DNA of 64,000 bases, from assembly GCA_002794465.1 (NCBI GenBank), contig MTSL01000178.1:1-64000 (forward strand), written 5' to 3'. Below, in pieces: positions 43,265 through 51,459 of this stretch (the first letter of the stretch is position 1; each line of letters starts with the position of its first letter). Below the pieces are notes generated by a model, which saw only the letters and a program-made list of their open reading frames with translations, was not told where the DNA came from and ran no database searches. The translations under genes were made by a program, and so were the position numbers. This DNA comes from Paramicrosporidium saccamoebae. Lineage: Eukaryota > Rozellomycota.

Positions 43265-44042
43265 TTACACAAACACTTCGGCGTCCTCTTCATCAAGCAG
43301 CATGCTCCGTGACGATTCCTCCAGAGCCGTCGTATCTACACACTGGGACAGCTTTGATCCATCCTCAATCTGCTCATTCTCCTTCTTCTTGTTGCTCTGA
43401 ACCTTCTTTAGACGGAAAAAGTCCTCACGATCCTGCTCATCCAGCTCGCTCGTAATGTACGCCACTGTATTGTCTACCTTGGGGAGTACCACATACTCGA
43501 GCGCATTAACACGTCGATTAGTGGCCTGGATGACCTCGTCCAGCAGGAAAAATGCCGTCTGCAAAGCCGCCAAATCAACCAACGCCTGAAGCGACTTTGA
43601 AAACGCTTCCCTGCACTTTTGCACCTGCTGTCCTCCACGTCCCAGCCACTGGGCCTCTCCACCCGTCCCCACGCACTCAAACACCGGTAGTTGTACTCCC
43701 GATACATTTTCCATGCGGGCGCGCACCTTTACTGCCGCTGAGCCCACCTTTTCCCGGACCGCAAAACTAATGTCGCCAGCTGCAAAGTTGACCTCGGCCA
43801 GAGCAAAGGCGGCCTGTCGCATCGTCTTTCCCATAAGCAGCTTGGCGTCACGGATGCGCTGCAGGATGATGCGGAAGCGAGCAGTGAGCGCGTCGCTTTT
43901 GCGCTTCAAAAGACTGTGCCCCTTTTGGGCGCCCTTTAGTTTAATTTTCATGTTGTTGAGAGCCCTAGGTGATCGATTAGAAAGGTTGGATAGATTACAT
44001 TCTAGTGGGAAAGACTGAAAGCCGTTGTTGTGCCGAAGACAT
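43265..44042 (-). CDS. VMA8: V-type ATPase subunit D
   Basis: Two exons (44042-43999, 43964-43265) with a 34-nt intron give 247 residues. The first exon encodes only 14 full codons, ending RLSVFPTR before the split methionine; the second continues MALNNMKIKLKGAQKGHSLL, exactly the family order. Later landmarks are VSGVQLPVFE, LARGG-like LGRGGQQVQK and EVIQATNRRVNALEYVVLPK. Subunit D is the central rotor axle of V1. Subunit d (VMA6) is also in the window. The short acidic C-terminus is typical. Confidence 0.95.
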
Positions 44043-44132
44043 GGCGAGAGTGCAGGGGTGTGACTCTGAACAGAGGCTGTATTGGTCGGGCGGGATTCCA
44101 TATGTACAATACACTCTATATATATGCAATGT

Positions 44133-44888
44133 CTATTTGGGCTTGTCTTCTTGTAATTGGTCTTCAGAGAGAAGCACATACTCGCGAGTACTACAAGCAA
44201 ACTTGATAATGTCCATTGGCCTCAATTCGATATATCTGCCAGATTCAATCTTGGTGCTGTTTATAAATGTTCCGTGGGTGCTGTCCAGATCGATGATGTA
44301 TGGTTTGATGGAGGTGGAATAGTTTCCATATCCCAAGTCAGTGGAAACTTCTCGGTGTTGGATGACTGCGTGCTGCTTACTACAGCTCTCATGTCCAACA
44401 ATCATGTCTGACACCTAACACTATGAGTAAACTTGACACCGTACCTGCGGATCTCTCCCGATTCGATAACACGACTTGACGCCCACTTGGAACACTTCAA
44501 CCTGTTTATCGTCCTTGAACACGTGCATTCGCCACCGTACAGTCGGTCGACAGGCCTCACTCGGCTCATCATATTTTAAAGTGACGCCATTCCGTAACAG
44601 TCGGTCCTCAGCCAGCTTCCCCGAAATAGAATAGTTAGGAGCGGCACGACGTGGTGAAGGCTCTTTCGGCCCGAACCCAGGAGAGTAACGAGAACGGTGA
44701 CTGCCATGACGCGGACTGTCGTGGCCATGACTGCCGTGACGAGGACTGTGTGAGCGGGACCTACTTTTACGAGGTCGCCTACGAGGACTCGGAGATGGTG
44801 ATCGACTCTGATGCCGACTCTCCCTGGAACGCGAGCGACTGTGTCTCCGCCGCTCCCTCCTTGGAGGAGTGCGCTTACGACTATTCAT
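44133..44888 (-). CDS. SNIP1: SNIP1/Pml1-like FHA-domain protein
   Basis: Two exons (44888-44445, 44414-44133) with a 30-nt intron give 241 residues. The first 90 residues are Arg/Ser-rich (RERRRHSRSRSRESRHQ, repeated SPRHGSH). The FHA domain then runs YRIGRDPQ, across the intron to ESCSKQHAVIQ, YIIDLDSTHGTFIN and IIKFACSTREYVLL. This is the RES-complex protein Pml1/SNIP1, which helps retain and splice pre-mRNA. The usual asparagine of the FHA STNGT motif is histidine here. Start at 44888 is preferred over an in-frame ATG at 44960 because the latter lies against the SNU13 stop. Confidence 0.88.
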
Positions 44889-44960
44889 GGAACTTAAAGA
44901 TAAGAAACAGATTTCCAATCGCATGACACTGCATATGAAACGAAACTTTATTAAGCACAT

Positions 44961-45470
44961 CTAGATGAGGAGACGATCAAGCTGGGTCCTGATGGCGAGA
45001 ATCTGCGGCTTCAGCTCGCTTCCCTCGTTGGCAGTGACGGAGCAGGCCACAACAGGTCGTGACACACCGCAAGCACGGCCGAGCGCCACCTTGGATGGCA
45101 CAAACACATACGGCACATTCTTGTCCTCGCACAAAAGCGGCAAGTGCAGAAGAATCTCAATTGGCTCAGTATCGGCAGCCATAACGATAAACTCGGCAAT
45201 ACCGCGGTTCAGGGTCTTTGTTGCTACACCATTATTACATCATAGAGCATCTCATACCTTCGTTGGCACCCTTACGGAGCTGCTTGTAATGCGAGGCCTG
45301 TTGGACAAGGTCGAGGAGGGAGTTGCTCATGGCCGAGTCGGCAAGGGGGAAGGCTTTGGGGTTGGGTGTGGAGGAGGTCTACAAAGGGGGGAGAGGAGGG
45401 CACCGGATGCACCAGAGACCATCCTTCTCCGTGCCCATTAGCATCATTCCAGGAAAGGTGGGCATACCAT
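44961..45470 (-). CDS. SNU13: 15.5K/SNU13 kink-turn RNA-binding protein
   Basis: The main exons are 45378-45258 and 45223-44961, separated by a 34-nt intron. They encode [29 protein letters not shown] (kink-turn contact), then [19 protein letters not shown] and [15 protein letters not shown], almost family consensus. The first coding exon lacks a family-consistent ATG. An ATG at 45470-45468 followed at once by GTATGCC and ending at TTTGTAG (45379) puts a methionine in frame. The result is 128 residues, the same length as the human protein, with the same spacing to NPKA. This 89-nt intron would be the longest in the window, so the first exon is tentative. SNU13 binds U4 snRNA and box C/D snoRNAs; its partner PRP31 is at 16.4 kb. 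Confidence 0.93.
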
Positions 45471-45543
45471 ATCCAGGTCAGTGAAGCGCGTCGAGCTTTT
45501 TCACCCCTGGTCAGCAAGGACCAGGCAATATAGGTCCTACGAT

Positions 45544-47367
45544 TTATTGCACCAGTTCTCTAAGGAGATGCACAACATCGCGAGTTAGCACTAGGATGTT
45601 GGCCACTTCTCTCTTGATGTCTTCAAAGTCTTCCAGCAAATTTCGAATCTTTTTCGCAGCGACTCCCAGCTGGACTAGCTTAGTCTCGCATATTAGATCA
45701 GGCGAATAGCCCGGAATCTCCACAAATTGTTCACAAAACTGCTTTACCAGACAATCCACCGTCTCTCTAGCCTCTGGAGATGTATCGCCTGCTGTCATTG
45801 ACTTTAACTCTTCTTGCAGCTCTTGAAGGGTGTTTTTGATAGCAGAACCGACAATTTCTATGGTCCCAGAGCCGGGAAACACGCCATCGTCGCGAAAAGA
45901 ATAACTGTCGTCCTTTGGAATAAGCGGAAGGCTCTTTTCTTCTACTTGATCACTCTGAAGCTTTTCCAACCGATCGTCACCTCTTGGAATGGGCGGAAGG
46001 CTCTTTCCCAGTTTTTCCGCTTCCTGATCACTTCGGAGCTTTTCTAACCAGTCGATGCCAATGTAGGCGGCCATATTCCCATTCCGAGCCCCTCTTTCCT
46101 CCATGAGAATGAATTCACGTAGTTCCTGCTCACGAAAAGTCAGTTGCACGAGGTCTTTGAATTCAGCGTCATTCAGTTTGCTCAATTTGTCTCTTGGTGA
46201 ATTGCCAGTCATTAGATTGGGCTGGGAATTGTTGCGTCTCTCAATCTCTAAACAGACATCGGCAAATAGCCTTGAAAGTTGCGTGTTGTCTAATCCTAAA
46301 CTTCGCCAGCCAGCTTCAGCCTGTCCCATCTTTTCTCGAAAGGCTTCTCTACTTTTGGTGTTGTCTGCAAGGTCTTCCACGCGACTAACCGCTGCCCTCG
46401 CTACCTGATGCTTGCTAATAAGCTCTAGTAATCTGTGGCTGCCGCTCTGTACCGCGTAATGCAGGGCTGTATGTCCAGAATAATCACGGAGCAGTGAATC
46501 TGCTCCCATTGCAAGTAATAGTCTCACCAAAGACTCATCGCCAGCCAAAGATGCGTAATGTAAAGCAGGCAGTGTCCCTTCTTTCGACTCGTTTACATTG
46601 TGACCCGCTATCCAAGCGCTAATAATCCCACTAATGTCTTGATCCAAGAGACATGCGCTAAATACACCCTCGTATTCTGTGGGTTCTGCATACTTTTCCT
46701 TAATGTGATGCTTACGATCTGTCACTGGGAGTTGCCGCGGAGCCAGAGGGAATTGCTTTTTGGAACACTCGTTCCCATGCAACTCTATACTCAGTAACAT
46801 CTCAACACTTGTATTTCCATAATGGATGGGTCGTACTACCGAAATGAACTTTACATTCTCTGCGAGATCGAATGCATGTACTGCCGCACAGGCTGCACAG
46901 ACGGTAATTCCCAGGTTCTGGACAATAAAACACGGGTCCCTTTGGAGACAATCAGAACAGAATTGATTATAAGGCTTGGTCTCCATGATTTGGCTCAATT
47001 TTTCCCGGTACACGGACGGGCCAAGCATCTGGGACCTAGATGCCTGTCTTTTAATGAGCGATATCCCTGCATCAGGACTTCCTAGGGCCTTGTAATGTTG
47101 CAGTAAGAGATCGGATGGCTTTAGCAAACGGCGCGAATTCGTTGGAGATGCTATTAGCAGGCAGAATCCGTCAGTCCCATTTTCCAGATGAAACTTTTTC
47201 ATTGCGCTTTCAATAAAATTTGCCGCAGTAGTGTTTTCCCGTACCATCATAGTCTTTGTCATATCGACGCCATGGTCGGAGTAGATCACCTTCAACGGCA
47301 CAAAATCCTTTGGCTGTTTCAGATTGTGTACCACCTGAGAGGCAGAATTGAACGTGTCAACGGGCAT
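45544..47367 (-). CDS. GIT-like protein: RA domain, pseudo-ArfGAP, ankyrin repeats, two Spa2-homology motifs
   Basis: Uninterrupted 607-residue frame from ATG at 47367. Residues 20-108 resemble a Ras-association domain (VPLKVIYSDHGVDMTKTMMV, NTTAANFIESAMKKF, RRLLKPSD). Residues 135-205 are an ArfGAP zinc finger with exact C-x2-C-x16-C-x2-C spacing (C137, C140, C157, C160), but the arginine finger expected at 165 is alanine and the usual DPxW tryptophan is phenylalanine. Ankyrin repeats lie at about 262-325 (LPALHYASLAGDESLVRLLL, TALHYAVQSGSHRLLELI). Two Spa2-homology-like motifs follow (356-380 LFADVCLEIERR; 392-418 RDKLSKLNDAEFKDLV). A duplicated LEKL...LPxIP linker and a helical C-terminus complete it. 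The domain order from ArfGAP onward is that of GIT1/2; the RA domain is not. Confidence 0.8.
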   Translation of the reverse strand: MPVDTFNSASQVVHNLKQPKDFVPLKVIYSDHGVDMTKTMMVRENTTAANFIESAMKKFHLENGTDGFCLLIASPTNSRRLLKPSDLLLQHYKALGSPDAGISLIKRQASRSQMLGPSVYREKLSQIMETKPYNQFCSDCLQRDPCFIVQNLGITVCAACAAVHAFDLAENVKFISVVRPIHYGNTSVEMLLSIELHGNECSKKQFPLAPRQLPVTDRKHHIKEKYAEPTEYEGVFSACLLDQDISGIISAWIAGHNVNESKEGTLPALHYASLAGDESLVRLLLAMGADSLLRDYSGHTALHYAVQSGSHRLLELISKHQVARAAVSRVEDLADNTKSREAFREKMGQAEAGWRSLGLDNTQLSRLFADVCLEIERRNNSQPNLMTGNSPRDKLSKLNDAEFKDLVQLTFREQELREFILMEERGARNGNMAAYIGIDWLEKLRSDQEAEKLGKSLPPIPRGDDRLEKLQSDQVEEKSLPLIPKDDSYSFRDDGVFPGSGTIEIVGSAIKNTLQELQEELKSMTAGDTSPEARETVDCLVKQFCEQFVEIPGYSPDLICETKLVQLGVAAKKIRNLLEDFEDIKREVANILVLTRDVVHLLRELVQ

Positions 47368-47468
47368 CGATTGCGGCCAGCAAACAAATAAACAAAGTGT
47401 TTTTATAAAGTCGGGATATTAGTAGACAGTTTAGCAACGCGATTCCTTGGCACGTTTCATGATGCGCA

Positions 47469-48246
47469 TCATTGCAGACGTTTGGATCGAGAACCTTTTC
47501 CTGATCGCGCCAAATTGGAGGGAGTATCCTTTAAGCGCGCTTGCCCAAAGGTAGTTTGGATGGGGCCATTACAAAAGAACTTGGCGCAGTGATGGCAGCT
47601 TTGTGGAACGTAGACGCAGTCAGATTTACGAGCACATTGACAGACTGGCATCACCTGGGGACAGATTATGCACTCCTCAGACGATGGGGATGTGAAAGAC
47701 AAGGACAAAGAGCCTTCATCGATGTCGGCTTTGTTGTCATCAGGCAGTACTGCAAGGGCAAACGGGAAATAAGTCGGTCGAGTACGTCTTGAGGCTCGCG
47801 TTCTGCTGGATATGGTAGGTTTAGTAGTGCTCGACTTGGTGGTGGTGGTGGTTCTTTGTATTCCCAGTTGTGTAGGCTTGGACGTAGTCATGGGAGGATT
47901 GACTACGGTTGTTCTTATTACCACAGGCACGCGGACAGTTCTTGATAAAGTCACTATGGCGACCCTCGTGGTCGAAGTGGTCTTAGTACTCGTACGCAAA
48001 GTACTCAATGGAGTAGAGCTGCTGATCGTTCGAGTGGCCACGAGAGATTGGGAGCTAGACGGCAGTGTCTGGATCAGAGTAGTCTTCGTTGTCTTGGTAG
48101 CTGCAGACACCTACAGGATCAGCACCTGCAACTCCGCAAACCAAGGTTGAAGAGGGTCCATTCTCGTACTCAATCTCCACGCCCTCTTGACGGGGAATCT
48201 TGCGGGCGATGGCGTACGAGAGGAGAGCCAAGAAGATGAAATGCAT
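47469..48246 (-). CDS. Secreted Thr-rich protein with Opy2-like cysteine motif
   Basis: Two exons (48246-48126, 48100-47469) with an unusually short 25-nt intron give 250 residues. The N-terminus is a signal peptide (MHFIFLALLSYAIARK). Residues 41-150 are threonine/serine-rich, likely O-glycosylated. Eight cysteines then follow as C-x2-C-x6-C-x-C-x5-C-x6-C-x2-C-x4-C (residues 184-217: CIICPQVMPVCQC, SCHHCAKFFC), the arrangement of the Opy2 extracellular domain. In yeast, Opy2 is a membrane anchor for HOG signalling, with the cysteine domain first and a membrane helix after. Here the domain is near the C-terminus, with no membrane helix, and a basic tail ends the protein. Confidence 0.7.
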
Positions 48247-48479
48247 CGCAAACAAACCTCCCCTGCCTTATTGGGACACTCTATACTTGGGTCTGGACAC
48301 GACCAGATTATCTGTTTCGTAAGTCTTGAGAGACTCCAATTGAGGCCTACCGATAGCAACCTGTACTTGCTGCTCGTCATTGACTGCTTTGTTAAGAGTC
48401 ATTGCAAGCAGCCATGTTAGATTCTATCCCAACCTCAGTCCGCTCTCGCTACCGAAAGACGTTGTTTATTGATGGATGA

Positions 48480-48737
48480 TTAGGCAGTGGGCAGCAATCC
48501 GGCATTAATGCATAGTTCCGGGTACGCTGAACAGACGGCTGCGTCAAAGGTCGTGGGCTTGTACGGGATTGTCACGGTGATAGGAGTGGTGGTCGGTGTG
48601 GGCGTTGGGGTGATATCGGGTGCTTGGTGGAGAAAGTCACGCATGTGCGCCATCTCGTGCAAGTTGTAGCCGTCAAATTCAGCGTCGATCGAACGGATAA
48701 AGGCCAACAGGAGTGGGAGAGCGGCGAAAAGGTTCAT
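48480..48737 (-). CDS. Small secreted protein
   Basis: 85 residues from ATG at 48737: signal peptide MNLFAALPLLLAFIRSIDA, a short HEMAHMRDFLHQ segment, a Thr/Pro linker (DITPTPTPTTTPITVTIP) and a C-terminal part with two cysteines (VCSAYPELC). An in-frame methionine 26 codons upstream gives a worse N-terminus. I do not recognise a family. It lies directly upstream of the other secreted-protein gene on the same strand, so the two may be a small cluster of extracellular proteins. Confidence 0.6.
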   Translation of the reverse strand: MNLFAALPLLLAFIRSIDAEFDGYNLHEMAHMRDFLHQAPDITPTPTPTTTPITVTIPYKPTTFDAAVCSAYPELCINAGLLPTA

Positions 48738-48807
48738 GTTGTGGCCCGCACTAACCTGCTGCTGATATAAAGCACGGACGAGCTTTGTTGTGATTGCCTC
48801 TTTTAGG

Positions 48808-49150
48808 ATGAACATAAAAGATTACTATTTTGGTCGGTCACTATGCTAGTGTGAGGCTTAAGCATTAAACACTGGTGGATGAAAAGTTCATATTTCAGCA
48901 CTTGTGGATGACAAGGCCACATTTCGGCACCTGTGAACGACAGAACCATGCTTTGGCGCTTGTGGATGACAAAGCCATAGTCCGGCACCTGTGGACGATA
49001 AGGCTATATTTCAACACTTGTGGACAACAAAGCTACGTTTCAACACTTGTGGATGACAAAGCAACACCATCGTTCAATGAACATAAAAGATTACTATTTT
49101 GGTCGATCACTAACTATGCTAGCATTCCCTTTAAATAAAGTATTCAGCAC
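48808..49150. repeat. 30-bp tandem array flanked by a 42-bp direct repeat
   Basis: Six or seven units of roughly 30 bp, (C)CTTGTGGATGACAAAGCC with a variable tail, run from about 48870 to 49065. The flanks are near-identical direct repeats beginning ATGAACATAAAAGATTACTA at 48808 and 49077. The second flank is again followed by one array unit (ACTTGTGGACGACAAAGCC, from 49146). The right flank overlaps the 3' coding end of the PHD/GATA gene. Confidence 0.88.
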
Positions 49151-50359
49151 TTGTGGACGACAAAGCCGCATCGTCTTTTCAACTTCCTCATATCGCGCAT
49201 GACGGTCCAACATTCCCTCGTCCATTAGGCACTCATCAACCTTTGTTTGACTGCACTGGAGTGGTGGAAAGGTCACGAGCTGATGGAGTGGTGTGAAGAC
49301 TTCCTTCCGGTCAGGAATGTGCTTCTTTACAACAGCATCTGGCTCAAAACAGACCAGAATCTGAGAGGAAACGTCTGCAGTTGCTCGCCTCTTTCGCGAA
49401 ACAGATGGTGGGGTTGTGGGGGGAGTAGGCGGCGCAGCAAACACGTCGAACCGCTTTGCAAATTTGCGCTTTCCTAGTGTGGGAGTGGGCACAGAAAGTG
49501 CTCGTTGGACCCTCTCCTTGACGGGAGAAGAGACTGATATGGAGCGCCGCGTAAAGTTCCGCGGACATTCTGAAGAGCAAAACCACGGCTTTGAATCGCC
49601 CGAGAGTACGCTCCTGTCAACGGGTAGACACCTGTGGTGGTAAGACTTGGGACAGGCATAGCAGCACACTAGGGATTCTGATGGAGAGCTTCCTTCAAGA
49701 CAGACTGAGCAGTTCTCTTGAAGGACGGGTCTCATTCTGTCCAAGATGGTCTCTTTTTCATATAGCGAAAGGTCGAGACGGGCCAGTCCGGTGGAAATCC
49801 CAAAGCCGTGGTATGAACAGCCGTGCTTGTTGCACAGTGTTCGTTGTCCCCAAGGGCCAGGCCGCCAGTTGACTCCATTGGTTGTTCCGCAATATCTGCA
49901 CCAGTCCATGCCGGCAGTGGTCATAGCCTCGTAGATAGGCCTGTCATTCCTCAAGGTCTTTTTTGTGAGTCTCCCCTTTCCGGGCGCCATTTTCAAAATG
50001 ACCTTTTTAATCTGTCCTTGACCCTCAACTTTGACAACATTGGCCCGAGGCAATATAGGCTTGGCGGGAGTTCGCTCGCCCGGACTGGACATAAACAGCA
50101 ACTTACATTTTCCACACAGTCCCCGCAACATCTGCGTCAAGTTTAGTTCCATTTTGAAGGCACGAACCAGGTTAGGACGGCACTCGGAACAGAGAAGTGG
50201 AAGGCGCTGGGCAATAAGCTGGACCCTTAGTCGCTGGCAGAGGTCTGCGAGGGAGGACGTGGATAATTGTACTATATTAGAGTCCTTGAGACCAACAGGA
50301 CTGCAGGGGGACAGAACAGACGGCTTTCCAACAGACTCAACTTTGGCTCCACTCGCCAT
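49094..50359 (-). CDS. PHD and GATA-like zinc-finger nuclear protein
   Basis: Uninterrupted 421-residue frame from ATG at 50359. Residues 58-88 hold two CxxC pairs (CSEC...CGKC). Residues 154-181 resemble a GATA finger (WCRYCGTTNGVNWRPGPWGQ then TLCNKHGC), but the last pair is C-x4-C rather than C-x2-C. From residue 217 a PHD finger follows (CSVC, CCYACPKSYHHRC, WFCSSEC). The C-terminal 150 residues are basic and proline-rich (APPTPPTTPPSVSRKRR). The combination suggests a chromatin-complex subunit. I cannot name the orthologue. The last 20 or so codons fall in the duplicated segment at 49077-49150. Confidence 0.75.
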   Translation of the reverse strand: MASGAKVESVGKPSVLSPCSPVGLKDSNIVQLSTSSLADLCQRLRVQLIAQRLPLLCSECRPNLVRAFKMELNLTQMLRGLCGKCKLLFMSSPGERTPAKPILPRANVVKVEGQGQIKKVILKMAPGKGRLTKKTLRNDRPIYEAMTTAGMDWCRYCGTTNGVNWRPGPWGQRTLCNKHGCSYHGFGISTGLARLDLSLYEKETILDRMRPVLQENCSVCLEGSSPSESLVCCYACPKSYHHRCLPVDRSVLSGDSKPWFCSSECPRNFTRRSISVSSPVKERVQRALSVPTPTLGKRKFAKRFDVFAAPPTPPTTPPSVSRKRRATADVSSQILVCFEPDAVVKKHIPDRKEVFTPLHQLVTFPPLQCSQTKVDECLMDEGMLDRHARYEEVEKTMRLCRPQVLNTLFKGNASIVSDRPK

Positions 50360-50499
50360 TCAACGAATGCCTCCCGACCAGGCCTTCGGCTTTCAAGGGC
50401 GCCCTCGAGCTCATGCGTTGATTGGCTATTGCAGCGATAGCCCTGGCAGAACCTCCCTACATCTTGGGACAGAGCCCTCGTCTTGAGCAGGATTGGTGA

Positions 50500-51378
50500 A
50501 TGTCGAGCCGAGACCATGCTCTATTTACGGCGCCTCGCGTTTCGAACTTTGGCCTGCTGATGTCTGACGATGACACTTCAGACACTGATAGCGTCGAGGA
50601 TGTCACACACAGTGACACAAATGGAACTACTGCCACTACGAATGACATGAATGCAACCACTGTAGCCACAGGTAGCATGAATGGAGCTGCGGCCAACACA
50701 AACGACATGACAGGCCACTCGTCTAACGACCATGCTGCTGCTGAGGATGAATCTGATGGCTGGTCTTGTGCTGCTCCAAAGACTCACAAGAAATCCGGTG
50801 CCCGCGGCGTTGCAGCTCGTCCAGCGCAAGCCTTGAAAAAAAATGGACAAAACCCACCTCTGACTGTTGAGATGCTCTCCCCCGAACATACTATTGAGCT
50901 TTACGACTTTCCCGCTGTTTGGCGAACGGCAGACATTCGCAAATTCATGAGTCCCTTTGACCACCAATACAGAATCAAGTGGCAGAGTGATACCTCTTGC
51001 TTTATTCACTTTGAAACTAGCGAACTTGCGAACCGAGCCATGCAGGAGCTCCCCAGCGATGTTGCCTCTCTTCGCGTCTTTGCTCCTGAAAACGTGATCC
51101 AGCAGGCGCCAAAAACCGAAGCCCATTCCACTCCCGAGACAACTCTAGAAGTCTACGGATTTCCGGCTACGTGGCGCAGCGACGAGCTCAACAAAGTGCT
51201 CACAAATGTTGCTGGTCAGTACCGTCTAAAGTGGCGAAATGATGCATCGTGCTTTGTAATCTTTGACTCTAGAGAGATTTTGGAAAATGGCAAGTTGGAA
51301 TTGGCAAAGGAGGCCGCTATTAAGGTGCGACCTTATTTTTCAGAGCCGAACAGCGTTTCCCCCAAGAAGCAGCATTAG
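50500..51378 (+). CDS. R3HCC1-like protein with two RRM-like domains
   Basis: 292 residues from ATG at 50500. The first 110 residues are acidic and Asn/Thr/Met-rich (NDMNATTVATGSMNGAAANT repeats). Two related domains follow, each starting with an LYDFP or VYGFP motif: TIELYDFPAVWRTADIRKFM...YRIKWQSDTSCFIHF and TLEVYGFPATWRSDELNKVL...YRLKWRNDASCFVIF. This is the C-terminal RRM-like fold of the R3HCC1/R3HCC1L family, here in tandem. No R3H domain is seen upstream. Function unknown; RNA or protein binding is plausible. It is divergent from the PHD/GATA gene with 140 bp between starts. Confidence 0.65.
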   Translation: MSSRDHALFTAPRVSNFGLLMSDDDTSDTDSVEDVTHSDTNGTTATTNDMNATTVATGSMNGAAANTNDMTGHSSNDHAAAEDESDGWSCAAPKTHKKSGARGVAARPAQALKKNGQNPPLTVEMLSPEHTIELYDFPAVWRTADIRKFMSPFDHQYRIKWQSDTSCFIHFETSELANRAMQELPSDVASLRVFAPENVIQQAPKTEAHSTPETTLEVYGFPATWRSDELNKVLTNVAGQYRLKWRNDASCFVIFDSREILENGKLELAKEAAIKVRPYFSEPNSVSPKKQH

Positions 51379-51459
51379 CTTTGCGGGTATTCCCTATGTG
51401 TACCAGCATTTTCGACATAATTTGAGCTAATAAAATTACGAAAAGTGTTAAAGGACGTG

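Noticed and set aside
44651-44926. Plus-strand acidic frame
   Set aside because: Mirror image of the Arg/Ser repeats of SNIP1 on the minus strand; it has no supporting motif.
45272-45517. 81-codon minus-strand frame around the SNU13 first exon
   Set aside because: It is in the wrong frame for SNU13 and reads through the proposed first intron; it has no motif of its own.
48111-48420. Frames on both strands upstream of the Opy2-like gene
   Set aside because: They overlap its signal-peptide exon in wrong frames or start without ATG; no features support them.
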